From Bradyrhizobium sp. CSA207 (GTDB lineage Bacteria; Pseudomonadota; Alphaproteobacteria; Rhizobiales; Xanthobacteraceae), in contig NZ_JAACFT010000002.1 in assembly GCF_029051685.1 (NCBI RefSeq), positions 282,263 to 346,262 on the forward strand: a stretch of DNA of 64,000 bases. The letters are read 5' to 3'. Position 1 is the stretch's first letter. Each line of letters starts with the position of its first letter. The position numbers were made by a program, and so were the translations under genes. Below are positions 33,508 through 43,672 of the stretch, piece by piece. A model generated the notes under the pieces. The model saw nothing but the letters and a program-made list of their open reading frames with translations, did no database searches and was not told the DNA's origin.

Positions 33508-34269
33508 TCACTTCGGCGCCATGCGCAGCGAGCCGTCGAGCCGCACCACTTCGCCGTTGAGGTAGGAATTCTCGACCATGTGCAGCGCGAGCGCCGCGAA
33601 CTCGTCGGCATGGCCGAGCCGGCGCGGGAAGGGGATCGCGGCGGCGAGCGAGTCCTGGGCTTCCTGCGGCAAATTGGCGAGCAAGGGGGTGAGGAACAGG
33701 CCGGGTGCGATCGTCAGCACGCGGACGCCGAACTGCGCGAGCTCGCGCGCGATCGGCAGCGTCATGCCGACGATGCCGCCCTTGGAGGCCGAATAGGCCG
33801 ACTGACCGATCTGGCCGTCATAGGCGGCAACGGAAGCCGTGTTGATGATGACGCCGCGCTCGCCGGTCGCCTGCGGCTCCAGCTTGGACATCTCGGTTGC
33901 GGCGAGGCGCAGCATGTTGAAGGTGCCGATCAGATTGACCTTGATCACCTTGTCGAAATCCGCAAGCGCCATCGGCCCGTCGCGGCCGACCACGCGTTTT
34001 GCCACGCCGATGCCGGCGCAGTTGACCAGCACCCGCGCCGGACCGTGGGCCTTCGTGGCCGCCGCAATGGCGGCTTCGGCGGAGGCGGCATCGGAGACGT
34101 CGCAGGTCACGGCCACGCCCTTGATCTCGGCGGCAACGCTCTCCGCGAGCTTGGCATTGAGATCGCAGACCGCGACCCTGGCGCCCTGCGCCGCCAGCTT
34201 GCGCGCAGTCGCCGCGCCCAGTCCCGATGCGCCGCCGGTGACGATGACTGCCTGATCCTTCAACAACAT
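33508..34269 (-). CDS. SDR-family 3-hydroxyacyl-CoA dehydrogenase-like protein
   Basis: A 253-residue short-chain dehydrogenase. Cofactor motif TGGASGLG near the N-terminus with an Asp (AVCDLN) after strand 2 that favours NAD+; NCAGIG; catalytic Ser in NTASVAAYDG and YSASK; APGLFLTP. The pattern FPRRLGHADEFAALALHMVEN.YLNGEVVRLDG is typical of the type II 3-hydroxyacyl-CoA dehydrogenase (HSD17B10-like) group. In this cluster it could oxidise the 3-hydroxy-phenylpropanoyl-CoA formed by the crotonase. Separated by 25 nt from both neighbours' coding ends. Confidence 0.87.
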   Translation of the reverse strand: MLLKDQAVIVTGGASGLGAATARKLAAQGARVAVCDLNAKLAESVAAEIKGVAVTCDVSDAASAEAAIAAATKAHGPARVLVNCAGIGVAKRVVGRDGPMALADFDKVIKVNLIGTFNMLRLAATEMSKLEPQATGERGVIINTASVAAYDGQIGQSAYSASKGGIVGMTLPIARELAQFGVRVLTIAPGLFLTPLLANLPQEAQDSLAAAIPFPRRLGHADEFAALALHMVENSYLNGEVVRLDGSLRMAPK

Positions 34270-34294
34270 GGCGTTCTCCTGTCGCGGTGTTTGT

Positions 34295-36178
34295 TTAGCC
34301 GACCGATATCACACGGTCCGATGGATTGGCAGCATAGAGCTCCTCGATCAGCAGGCTGCGATGCTCAAGCACCGCGCGCTGGTTGATCGAGCCCTTGTCG
34401 GTGACCTCGCCCTTGTCGATCGACAGCGGCGTTTCCAAGAGGATCGCGCGGGTGATCCGGGTCGAGGAGCCGGTGGCGGAACCGAGGAAGGCGGTCAGGC
34501 GCTCGCGGAAGGCTTCGCGCACAAGGCGGTCGCGCGCGGTCACGGTGAGGTTGTCCGCCGGCAGCGTCGGGTTGACCAGCCGGCAGCCGTCGAGATCGAG
34601 CACCACCAGTGCGGAGACCTCGTCGCGATTGATGCCGGCGATGACGACGTCGCGCACCAGCGGCGCGCAGGCGGCGACGAAACGGGCACGCAGTGGGCCG
34701 ACGCTGACCCAGGTGCCGCTCGCGAGCTTGAAATCCTCGCCGATGCGGCCATCGAAATCGAAGCCGGCATTGAAATCATCGGGATCGACGGGCTTGAGCG
34801 CATCGCCGAGCTTGTAAAAACCTTCCTCGTCGAACGACTTTGCGGTGATGTCGGGCTGGCGCCAATAGCCGGGCATCACGTTCGGCCCCTTGCAACGCAC
34901 CTCGAGCTTGCCGTTGTTCGGCACGAGCTTGGCGTCGTTGCCTGACACCGGAAGTCCGACATGGCCGGAGCGGCTGGTGCGCGGATTGACCGACATGAAG
35001 AACGGCGCGGTCTCGGTGGCGCCAAGGCCGGTCAGCATCGGCACCCGATAGCCCTTCTCCTTGACCGCGAGCTCGTCGAGGCTGTTCCAGACGAAGGGCG
35101 AGAGTGCGGCGCCCGAGAAGAACATCGCGTGCAGGCGGTCGAAGAACTTTGCGCGCAGGCCCTGGTCGTCGCGCAAATAGGGCAGCAGCGTCTCGTAGCC
35201 CTTGGGCACGTTGAAATAGACCGTCGGCGAAATCTCCTGGAGATTGCGCACGGTCTCCTCGATGCCGCCGGGCACCGGCTTGCCGGCGTCGAGATACATC
35301 GAGCCGCCATTGTAGAGCGTCAGCCCGATATTGTGATTGCCGCCAAAGGTGTGATTCCAGGGCAGCCAGTCGATGATGACCGGCGGCTCGTCCTTCAGGA
35401 AGGCGAGCGTCTCGCGCAGCATCACCTGGTTGGCGCAGATCATGCGCTGGGTGTTGATGACGGCCTTGGGATTGCCGGTCGAGCCTGATGTCAGCAGGAA
35501 TTTTGCGATCGTGTCCGGACCGATTTTCCCGTGCACTGCGTCGAGATCGCTGCGGACCGGCGTTGCCATGAGGTCGGCGAGCATCGTGACGTCGCGCCCC
35601 GGCACTGTGCCGTAGGATGCGGCGATCTCGGTGCCGAGCGAGACGTTGGCGGACAGCGCATCGGCGAACTTGCCGGCGTCCTCGGCGAAGACGAGGCCGG
35701 GCGTCAGCAGCTTCATCAGGTAAGAGAGTTTTCCGTAGTCCTTCGACACCAGCGAATAGGCCGGCGACACCGGGCAGAAGGGAATGCCGGCATAGAACGC
35801 GCCGAAGGCAAGCAGCGCATGGTCGATCGAGTTGCCGGAGAGGATCACCACCGGCCGCTCCGCCGACAGGCCGCGCTGGATCAGCGCCGAGGCGATGTGC
35901 CGGCTCGCGGTCAGCAACTCGGCATAGCTGATCTTGCGCCAGCCGCGGCCGCCCTCGCGCTCCGCCATGAAGACGCGGTCGGGCGTGGTTTTCGCCCAAT
36001 GGTGCAGGCGGTCGGTGATGCGAAGAGGATAGTCGCCGAGCGGCTGCTTCGGCCGCAGAAAAATCGTGCCGTCCGCGCGCCGCTCGATATCGACGACGGG
36101 ATCGCCGAACGAGATCGGCCGCAGCGGGAAATTGCTCACGCCGCGCTCCGTGCTGGAAGAGGACGGCTGGGTGCTCAT
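34295..36178 (-). CDS. couB: Feruloyl/coumaroyl-CoA synthetase (CouB-like)
   Basis: A 627-residue AMP-forming ligase activating hydroxycinnamic acids with CoA. Motifs: LLTSGSTGNPKAV (about 200), WLPWNHTFGGNHNIG, which is characteristic of the feruloyl-CoA synthetase branch, GLGATETAPF (about 380) and TDKGSINQ at the C-terminus. The frame extends upstream to 36706, but the ATG at 36178 overlaps the crotonase stop (ATGA) and gives the family-like start, about normal length. Part of the run crotonase-ligase-SDR-thioesterase-binding protein. Confidence 0.88.
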   Translation of the reverse strand: MSTQPSSSSTERGVSNFPLRPISFGDPVVDIERRADGTIFLRPKQPLGDYPLRITDRLHHWAKTTPDRVFMAEREGGRGWRKISYAELLTASRHIASALIQRGLSAERPVVILSGNSIDHALLAFGAFYAGIPFCPVSPAYSLVSKDYGKLSYLMKLLTPGLVFAEDAGKFADALSANVSLGTEIAASYGTVPGRDVTMLADLMATPVRSDLDAVHGKIGPDTIAKFLLTSGSTGNPKAVINTQRMICANQVMLRETLAFLKDEPPVIIDWLPWNHTFGGNHNIGLTLYNGGSMYLDAGKPVPGGIEETVRNLQEISPTVYFNVPKGYETLLPYLRDDQGLRAKFFDRLHAMFFSGAALSPFVWNSLDELAVKEKGYRVPMLTGLGATETAPFFMSVNPRTSRSGHVGLPVSGNDAKLVPNNGKLEVRCKGPNVMPGYWRQPDITAKSFDEEGFYKLGDALKPVDPDDFNAGFDFDGRIGEDFKLASGTWVSVGPLRARFVAACAPLVRDVVIAGINRDEVSALVVLDLDGCRLVNPTLPADNLTVTARDRLVREAFRERLTAFLGSATGSSTRITRAILLETPLSIDKGEVTDKGSINQRAVLEHRSLLIEELYAANPSDRVISVG

Positions 36179-36984
36179 GACTTCGGCTTTACCTTGGCGG
36201 TCTTGTGCTCGAGGAACTCGCGGATCCTGCGTTTTGCCTCTTTGTCGCTCTGCGCCACCGTCGCCATCAGCGATTCCATCAAGAGGCCGGTCTGCGGATT
36301 GGCCTCCGCAATCATCGGCAGCGCCTGGATCACGGCGAAATTTGTCAGCGGCGCGTTGGAGGCGACCTTGGTCGCAAGCTCCAGCGCCTTGCCGAGCCCG
36401 TTGCCGGCTTCCGTGACATATTGCGCGAAGCCGTAAGAGGCGCCCTCGGTCGCGGAATAGACCCGCCCGGTCAGCATCATGTCCATCATTCTCGCCACGC
36501 CGATCAGCCGCGGCAGCCGCACCGAGCCGCCGCCGCCGACGAAGATGCCGCGCTGGCCCTCGGGCAGCGCAAAGTAGGTCGAGGGCTCGGCGACGCGTAT
36601 GTGCGCCGCGCAGGCCAGCTCCAGCCCGCCGCCGATCACCGCGCCCTTGAGCGCGGCGATCACGGGCACGCGGCTGTACTGGATGCGGTCGAACACCCGG
36701 TGCCACATCTGCGAATGCAGCAGCCCGCCGGTGGCGTCATGGTCCTGGAGCTCGGACAAATCGAGGCCGGAGGAGAAGTGATCGCCGATGCCGTGGATCA
36801 CGACCGCGCCGATATCCTCGGGCAGGGACGCAAAGCACTCGCCGATTTCCAGGATGATGCCGTCATTCAGCGCATTGCGCTTTGCGGGGCGGTTCAGACC
36901 CACGGTCAAAACCCTGTCCGCCCGCTCGATCCTGAGCAGCCCTGAGGCCCCCGCATTTGCGGTCTCGGCGTTTCCCTGTGTCAT
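36175..36984 (-). CDS. couA: Crotonase-family hydroxycinnamoyl-CoA hydratase (CouA-like)
   Basis: A 269-residue enoyl-CoA hydratase/isomerase-fold enzyme. Oxyanion segment GDHFSSGLDLSEL, second glycine segment KGAVIGGGLELACAAHIRV, and catalytic Glu in ALPEGQRGIFVGGGGSVRLPRLIG. It is the first gene of the cou-like run and starts 20 nt after a 15-bp palindrome. It would hydrate coumaroyl/feruloyl-CoA, perhaps also cleaving it; sequence alone does not separate hydratase from hydratase-lyase. Confidence 0.85.
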   Translation of the reverse strand: MTQGNAETANAGASGLLRIERADRVLTVGLNRPAKRNALNDGIILEIGECFASLPEDIGAVVIHGIGDHFSSGLDLSELQDHDATGGLLHSQMWHRVFDRIQYSRVPVIAALKGAVIGGGLELACAAHIRVAEPSTYFALPEGQRGIFVGGGGSVRLPRLIGVARMMDMMLTGRVYSATEGASYGFAQYVTEAGNGLGKALELATKVASNAPLTNFAVIQALPMIAEANPQTGLLMESLMATVAQSDKEAKRRIREFLEHKTAKVKPKS

Positions 36985-37003
36985 TTGCGTCCTTGTCAGA
37001 ATA

Positions 37004-37018
37004 GTTATGTTGTATAAC
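37004..37018. promoter_or_regulatory. 15-bp palindrome upstream of the cou-like genes
   Basis: GTTAT (37004-37008), GTTGT, ATAAC (37014-37018). It lies 20 nt before the couA-like start in an AT-rich stretch. A closely similar 15-mer (GTTATATGATATAAT; 11 of 15 identical) lies upstream of pobA at 41760-41774, suggesting a shared regulator. Confidence 0.55.
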
Positions 37019-37112
37019 GAATTTGGGAGGAGTCAAGGAGGGGGTTCGATGAGCCCTTTCGAGCCCCTAAAGGACACCGCCAGACACACACTCCGGCTGT
37101 AGCTCACTGTTG

Positions 37113-37793
37113 CTAGCCCATCGCCACCAGGTCGCCCTTGGCGCCGTGCTCGCGTTGGTCGAGCCACATCGTACCGAGAGCGAATGCCAGCCAGCCGAAA
37201 TCGTAGGCAAAGCCCATTATCAGAACGACCCAGCCGGGAATCGGTCCGACGGCGGCGCGATCGATATATTCCATCAAGGTCACCGCAGGCGTCGGATGGA
37301 TTGCAATCTTGCCGTAATAGGCGGCGGTCTGGATGGCCAGAATCCAAACGTAGTTGCGACGCAACCGACGCCCCGCAGCGCGGAAAAACGAAATGTGATG
37401 GCGGGGCGCGGTGTAATCGCGCGCGAGAGTCGCCTTCCAGCTATCGTCGTGCGCCTCACCGGTAAAAATCGGTGCGTAGAAATTCTTCTCCAGCCAACGG
37501 GCTCGGGCGCGCCAGACATTGAAATAGCGATAACGCCGTGCCTCCATACCGAGGAAGACGGCAAGGAGCAGTCCGACGAGCACGAGTGGCAGAGGCGAAG
37601 CCTCCGGGCTCGAAAAGGTCGTCGACAGTGCGATGCCCATCGTGACGATCGCCCAATTGGTCGTGTTGTCGAGCCGCGTTCGCCAAATCGTCGAGCGATA
37701 GACTTCGCCCCGGTAGAGATGAGCGATGGCGCCCATTTCGGCGGAATCGAAGGTGTGTTGAGGGCTTGATTCGCTGGAAGTCAAAAGGGACAT
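37113..37793 (-). CDS. DUF2270-like membrane protein
   Basis: A 226-residue protein with four hydrophobic segments (ATVTMGIALSTTF-like near 50, PLPLVLVGLLLAVFLGMEARRYR, RNYVWILAIQTAAYYG, and GWVVLIMGFAYDFGWLAFALG). The N-terminal segment MGAIAHLYRGEVYRSTIWRTRLDNTTNWAI and RYRYFNVWRARARWLEKNFY match DUF2270, a conserved family of unknown function. It lies between the TRAP/DUF3237 genes and the cou-like run on the same strand, but a 128-nt gap with a palindrome separates it from the latter. Confidence 0.8.
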   Translation of the reverse strand: MSLLTSSESSPQHTFDSAEMGAIAHLYRGEVYRSTIWRTRLDNTTNWAIVTMGIALSTTFSSPEASPLPLVLVGLLLAVFLGMEARRYRYFNVWRARARWLEKNFYAPIFTGEAHDDSWKATLARDYTAPRHHISFFRAAGRRLRRNYVWILAIQTAAYYGKIAIHPTPAVTLMEYIDRAAVGPIPGWVVLIMGFAYDFGWLAFALGTMWLDQREHGAKGDLVAMG

Positions 37794-37861
37794 GGTGGGA
37801 CTCCCGTTGTCTGAACCCTTTAATCATATCCTGATCCAGGGCCGCCCTCACCATGCCAGAT

Positions 37862-38320
37862 TCAAATCACCTGGTGCACATCGATCACCACGCGGTCCGC
37901 ATGCCGTGCGGCTGAGGCGACGAAGATGTGCTGCATCAGCCAGCGATAGCTTTGATGTCCGGTCTCGAACTTGGGGATAGTGCGGAAATAGATCAGCTTC
38001 GGATCGACCGGCTCTCCGCGCTTGAGCTTCTGCAGCAGCTCCACAGGACCGAAGCGCATGCCCTTGTTTTCGACATAAACGGTCGCGCCGTCGTTGGTCT
38101 CGAAGGCGTATCTGGCTTCGAGATCGATCAGCTCGTTGGGGCGGATGGTCTGGAAATCGGCGCCGAACGGCAGCACCTTGCCGGAGATCGCACCCGCCAC
38201 CTCGCCGCCGGCGATCGGAATGATGCGGCGAACACCGACGCCGGTCTCGCCGGCGGTGACGACGTCGCCGATTTTCGCGGTGATGGTGAAGACATATTTG
38301 GTTTCGAGCATGGGGGCCAT
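37862..38320 (-). CDS. DUF3237 family protein
   Basis: A 152-residue beta-rich soluble protein. Conserved-looking: GVRRIIPIAGGEVAGAISGKVLPFGADFQTI, which is typical of DUF3237, and YFRTIPKFETGHQSYRWLMQHIFVAS. GGAGGTGA just before ATG 38320 is a strong ribosome site. It follows the TRAP permease gene tarM across a palindromic repeat. DUF3237 genes often sit beside aromatic-degradation genes; the function is unknown. Confidence 0.85.
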   Translation of the reverse strand: MAPMLETKYVFTITAKIGDVVTAGETGVGVRRIIPIAGGEVAGAISGKVLPFGADFQTIRPNELIDLEARYAFETNDGATVYVENKGMRFGPVELLQKLKRGEPVDPKLIYFRTIPKFETGHQSYRWLMQHIFVASAARHADRVVIDVHQVI

Positions 38321-38360
38321 CAGTCACCTCCAATGTGAGAAGACAAACAGGTGCTGCTTT

Positions 38361-38495
38361 CCCTTCTCCCCTTGTGGGAGAAGGTGGCGCGAAGCGCCGG
38401 ATGAGGGGGCTCTCTCCACCAGCGAGCTTGCGGAGAGAGACCCCTCACCCGCCGAGCTTCGCTCGGCACCCTCTCCCACAAGGGGAGAGGGGAAG
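38361..38495. repeat. Interspersed hairpin repeat (CTCCCCTTGTGGGAG family)
   Basis: Both ends are hairpins: CTTCTCCCCTTGTGGGAGAAG at 38364 and CCTCTCCCACAAGGGGAGAGG near 38470, and the two ends are also complementary to each other. About 135 nt, no coding sense. Related copies lie at 40413-40531, 45470-45626, 59087-59237 and the right edge of the window. Confidence 0.75.
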
Positions 38496-38529
38496 GGAAC
38501 TCGCCTGAACGAAATAAGCAAGGAGTCTC

Positions 38530-39849
38530 TCAATGCGCCATCATGCGCGTCGGCAGCCACGTCGCCAGCAATGGAAACGCGATCAGGATCACGAGGCGCA
38601 CCAGATCCGTCGCCACGAACGGGATCACGCCCTTGAAGATGGTGGAGAAGGACACGTCCTTCACCACGCTCTTGATGACAAAGACGTTCATGCCGACCGG
38701 CGGATGGATCAGGCCGAGCTCGACGGTCATGACGATGATGACGCCGAACCAGATCGGGTCGAAACCGAGATGCATGATAACGGGGAAGATGATCGGCACG
38801 GTGAGGATGATCATCGCCATGGCGTCCATCAGGCAGCCGAGCACGAGATACATCACCATGATCAGCGCCAGCACGCCGTAGGGGCCGAGGCCGAGACCGG
38901 TCAGGAATTCCGTGACCTTCTGCGGGGTCTGCGTCACCGTGAGGAAATAGCCGAAGATCAAGGCGCCGATCAGCACGGTGAACACGGCGGCCGCGGTGCG
39001 CGTCGCCTGCAGCAGTGAAGCCAGGATCTTCTCGCGGTCGAGCCGTCCGGTCAGCACGCCGATGATGAAGGCGCCGGCGGCACCGACACCGCCGGCTTCG
39101 GTCGGCGTGAAGCGCGGCAGGAACGGCAGGCCGTAGAGGCCGCCGATCACGAACACGAACAGCAGCACCGGCGCCCAGATGTCCTTCAATCCGGCAAAGC
39201 GCTCGCGCCACGGCAGCAACTTGCCCTTGGGCAGGAAGTCGGGACGAAAATAGCCGATCAGGAAGATCGTGATCATGTACATGGTCATCGCCAGCAGGCC
39301 CGGAATGATGCCGGCGATGAACAGCTTGCCGATGTCCTGCTCGGTGATGATGCCGTAGACCGCGAGCACGGTGGAGGGCGGCAGCATCGCGCCCAGCGTG
39401 CCGCCGGCCGCGATCACGCCGGTGGCAAAGGATTGTGGATAGCCGAAGCGGCGCATCTCGGGATAGGCGACTGCGGAAAAGGTCGCGGCGGTCGCGACCG
39501 AAGAGCCGCAGATCGCGGCAAAGCCGCCGCAGGCGCCGACGGTGGCAATGCCAAGCCCGCCGCGCAAATGCCCGACAAAGCCGTTGGCGGCGCGGAACAG
39601 CTCGCGGCTCATGCCGGAATTGCTTACGAAGGAGCCCATCAGCAGGAACATCGGGATGACGCCGAAGGTGTAGTCCGTGACCGTGCGCATCGAGGTCTGG
39701 CCGACCAGCTTTAGCGCCGGCGTGGCGCCGACGAGATAGCTGAAGCCGGAGACGCCGACGAGCCCCATCGCCATGCCGACGGGCACGCGCAGCAGCATCA
39801 GCGCGAACAGGGAAACGAAGCCGAGAACGGCGACGGCATCGGTGCTCAT
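38530..39849 (-). CDS. tarM: TRAP transporter large permease subunit (DctM/TarM-like)
   Basis: A 439-residue integral membrane protein with about twelve hydrophobic segments, the transport channel of a TRAP system driven by a Na+ or H+ gradient. Family segments: RVPVGMAMGLVGVSGF, FVSNSGMSRELFRAANGFVGHLRGG, GTLGAMLPPSTVLAVYGIITEQDIG and LIHPPVGMNVFVI. It starts 2 nt after the small permease stop. The TarPQM name follows the p-coumarate TRAP system of R. palustris, by context only. Confidence 0.9.
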   Translation of the reverse strand: MSTDAVAVLGFVSLFALMLLRVPVGMAMGLVGVSGFSYLVGATPALKLVGQTSMRTVTDYTFGVIPMFLLMGSFVSNSGMSRELFRAANGFVGHLRGGLGIATVGACGGFAAICGSSVATAATFSAVAYPEMRRFGYPQSFATGVIAAGGTLGAMLPPSTVLAVYGIITEQDIGKLFIAGIIPGLLAMTMYMITIFLIGYFRPDFLPKGKLLPWRERFAGLKDIWAPVLLFVFVIGGLYGLPFLPRFTPTEAGGVGAAGAFIIGVLTGRLDREKILASLLQATRTAAAVFTVLIGALIFGYFLTVTQTPQKVTEFLTGLGLGPYGVLALIMVMYLVLGCLMDAMAMIILTVPIIFPVIMHLGFDPIWFGVIIVMTVELGLIHPPVGMNVFVIKSVVKDVSFSTIFKGVIPFVATDLVRLVILIAFPLLATWLPTRMMAH

Positions 39850-39851
39850 GT

Positions 39852-40361
39852 TTACTCCGTCGCCTTCAGCTTGGGGTCGTGCATTTCTTCGGGGTGGAAG
39901 ATCAGCCGGTAAGTGCGGATCGCGATCAAAAGCACGGCGGAGACGTCGCCGATCCAGGCGATCGCGAAGAACGGCCAGGTCGGCATGTGCATGTCAAAAG
40001 TCTGGACGTTGTCGTTGTAGGTGCCGCGCACCTTGTCGAACAGGGTCCAGGTCTGCACGGAGACGACGAACAGCAGCACCAGCGTTGCGAACACGTCGAT
40101 CCAGCGCTGGTAGCGCGGCCCGACATTGGCCCAGACGAGGTCAACGGTGATGTGGGTGCCGCGATAGGAGGTCGCGGCGATGCCCCAGAAAATGAGGATG
40201 CCGAGCAACATGCGGCCGATGTCGAAGCTGTCCGGAATCGAATAGTTCAGCGTGTTGCGCAGCAGCACCGACAGGAAGATGTCGAGCGCGACAATGCCGA
40301 CAAAGCCGGCCGCGATCCATTCGATCGAGTCGATAACGCGATCCATCCAGCCGCGCTTCAT
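39852..40361 (-). CDS. tarQ: TRAP transporter small permease subunit (DctQ/TarQ-like)
   Basis: A 169-residue membrane protein with four hydrophobic helices and the DctQ pattern: the WIAAGFVGIVALDIFLSVLLRN segment, then GILIFWGIAATSYRGTHITVDLVW and RWIDVFATLVLLFVVSVQTW. It assembles with the large permease in the inner membrane. It is placed between tarP and tarM-like genes; a palindromic repeat lies between it and tarP. Confidence 0.9.
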   Translation of the reverse strand: MKRGWMDRVIDSIEWIAAGFVGIVALDIFLSVLLRNTLNYSIPDSFDIGRMLLGILIFWGIAATSYRGTHITVDLVWANVGPRYQRWIDVFATLVLLFVVSVQTWTLFDKVRGTYNDNVQTFDMHMPTWPFFAIAWIGDVSAVLLIAIRTYRLIFHPEEMHDPKLKATE

Positions 40362-40412
40362 GGAGAAAGAGTCCTTCCGACGAGTTCGAGATGTGCCCGC
40401 GATCGGAGCTGC

Positions 40413-40531
40413 GCTCCCTCTCCCGCTTGCGGGAGAGGGCTGGGGTGAGGGTGGCCTCCAGAGGGACTCTCCAAGAGGAGAAAGCCCCCACCCGGCGCTT
40501 CGCGCCGACCTCCCCCCGCAACTGGGAGAGG
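40413..40531. repeat. Interspersed hairpin repeat, second copy
   Basis: CCCTCTCCCGCTTGCGGGAGAGGG starts the element as a perfect hairpin (40417-40439); GGCGCTTCGCGCC and CTCCCCCCGCAACTGGGAGAG close it. It occupies most of the 199-nt gap between tarP and tarQ-like genes, where it could stabilise or attenuate the mRNA so that the binding protein is made in excess. Confidence 0.7.
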
Positions 40532-40560
40532 TGCAGCGAGTGCGCGGTCGCAGCTTGGCG

Positions 40561-41577
40561 TCACTCCGCCAGCGCGTTGTACTTCTTCAGCGATGCCTTC
40601 AAATCCGCGAGCGCGGCATCCGGATCGGCGCCGGCCTTCTTGGCGCCGTTGGACCAGGTCTTGACCAGCGGCTCGGCGGCCTTCTTCCAGGCGGCGGTCT
40701 GCTCGCCCGTCAACTTGTAGACCACATGATCGGACTCGGCCTTCACCTTGTCGATGCCGGCGTCCTCGAACTTGCCCCAGTGTTCGCCGACCACACCCGC
40801 CATCTCGGTCGAGCAGTTCTTGTCGATCGCGGCCTTCTGCTTGTCGGACATCGCATTGTACTTGTCCTTGTTGATCACGAACACGAAGGTCGTGGTGTAG
40901 AGCGGCGCCTCCATGTCGTACTTGGTGACCTTGTCGATGCCGAACAGCACCAGCGAGCCCCACGGGAAGGTGACGCCGTCGGCAACGCCGCGCTCGATGA
41001 TGTCACGCACTTCAGGCGCGGACGACTGCACATTGGTGCCGCCGAGCGAAGTGACGAAATTCGCCATGGTGGCGTGGGCCGGGCGGATCTTCAGGCCCTT
41101 CACGTCCTCCGGCGTCACGATCTTCTTGGTCCGGGAGTGGAAGGACGAGGGCGAATGGACGAAGGCGAGGCAATATTTGACGTCCTTCATCTCCTTCTCG
41201 GCATACTTCCGATACCAGGCGTCCAGCCCCATCGAGCCGCCCTTGGCGTCCGAGATCAGGAATGGCAGCTCGCCGGCGCCGACGATCGGGAAGCGGCCGG
41301 GCTGATAGCCGGGATTGACATAGGTGACGTCGGCGATGCCGTCGCGCGCCATGTCGTAATGATCAAAAGCCTTGCCGAGCTGCTGGGCCGGGAACACCTT
41401 GCCCTTGATGGTGCCGCCGGAATCCTTCTCCACCGCGGCCGCCCAGTCTTCCAGCGACTTTTGCAGCGGATGCGAGGCCGGCACCCAATGCGAGATCTTC
41501 AGGTCGAAGGTCTTGTCCTGCGCGAACGCAGGCGCCATGCATGTTGCCAGAAGCAACGCCAGACACGCTGTCCTCAT
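40561..41577 (-). CDS. tarP: TRAP transporter solute-binding protein (DctP/TarP-like)
   Basis: A 338-residue periplasmic binding protein. Signal peptide MRTACLALLLATCMAPAFAQ; mature part begins FDLKISHWVPASHPLQKSLEDWAA. GGGAGA precedes ATG 41577; the frame opens further upstream but without a signal-like start. Ligand-salt-bridge region: GLKIRPAHATMANFVTSLGGTNV, with the Arg that binds the ligand carboxylate in TRAP proteins. It is divergent from pobA, so the ligand is likely an aromatic acid such as a hydroxycinnamate or hydroxybenzoate. Confidence 0.9.
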   Translation of the reverse strand: MRTACLALLLATCMAPAFAQDKTFDLKISHWVPASHPLQKSLEDWAAAVEKDSGGTIKGKVFPAQQLGKAFDHYDMARDGIADVTYVNPGYQPGRFPIVGAGELPFLISDAKGGSMGLDAWYRKYAEKEMKDVKYCLAFVHSPSSFHSRTKKIVTPEDVKGLKIRPAHATMANFVTSLGGTNVQSSAPEVRDIIERGVADGVTFPWGSLVLFGIDKVTKYDMEAPLYTTTFVFVINKDKYNAMSDKQKAAIDKNCSTEMAGVVGEHWGKFEDAGIDKVKAESDHVVYKLTGEQTAAWKKAAEPLVKTWSNGAKKAGADPDAALADLKASLKKYNALAE

Positions 41578-41626
41578 CGGTCGTCTCTCCCTGTTTTCGA
41601 CGGCGGGCTTCGATGGCCCGGTCTCT

Positions 41627-43011
<1,385 letters not shown>

Positions 43012-43020
43012 CCACAGGTG

Positions 43021-43120
43021 TCATGCCCCGCGTAGGCGGGGCATCCAGTATTCCAGAGGCGGCGCGTGGATACGGAGACGCTGCGGCGTACTGGATGCCC
43101 CGCCTTCGCGGGGCATGACA
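43021..43120. repeat. Inverted-repeat element with CATGCCCCGC arms
   Basis: TCATGCCCCGCGTAGGCGGG with GCATCCAGTA at the left and TACTGGATGC with CCCGCCTTCGCGGGGCATGA at the right are near-perfect complements over about 30 bp, and each end is itself a hairpin. The 40-nt centre is unrelated. It follows the pobA stop and may also end transcription. Confidence 0.75.
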
Positions 43121-43245
43121 GTCTTTGTGAGGTAACGGCGGAGGTCGTTTCAAACACCCCCGCAAATGCCGTTTAAAACTTTGTAGGCGGTGAAACCGTC
43201 ATCCACATCGCGTTCAATGGCGGCAACCAACGATGTGAGACAGAT

Positions 43246-43665
43246 ATGACCAGCACCGACATTCCCGCCGGCTTCGAGCCGCATTTCCGTAAAGCGCCGC
43301 TCACCGATCCCTGGGAGCCGCTCTACTCGAAGAAAACCGACAACGCCGTGATCATCGGGCTGCGTCTGGCGAAACCGCACACCAATGCGCGCGGGCTGAT
43401 CCATGGCGGACTGATCGCCGCGCTGGCCGACGCCGCCATGGGCTATAGCTGCGCGCAGGCGACGGGCTGGACAACGTCGTTCGTGACGATCTCGCTGTCC
43501 ATCGACTATGTCGGCGCTGCCGAGATCGGCCAATGGCTCGCGGTTGCAGGCGAGGCCATCAAGACCGGTAGCACGATCTGCTTCGCGCAGTGCCTGGTCA
43601 GGGCCGACGATACCCTGATCGCGCGCGCCAGCGGCACGTTCCGCGTGGTGCCGAAGAAGGGGTGA
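43246..43665 (+). CDS. PaaI-family thioesterase
   Basis: A 139-residue hotdog-fold thioesterase. The active-site region ARGLIHGGLIAALADAAMGYS (HGG and Asp) is typical of PaaI/YdiI-type acyl-CoA thioesterases; SIDYVGAAEIGQWLAVAGEAIKTG follows. It is a single gene between pobA and a LysR gene. It may recycle CoA from stalled aromatic or acyl-CoA; the substrate is not known. Confidence 0.87.
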   Translation: MTSTDIPAGFEPHFRKAPLTDPWEPLYSKKTDNAVIIGLRLAKPHTNARGLIHGGLIAALADAAMGYSCAQATGWTTSFVTISLSIDYVGAAEIGQWLAVAGEAIKTGSTICFAQCLVRADDTLIARASGTFRVVPKKG

Positions 43666-43672
43666 TCGGTCT

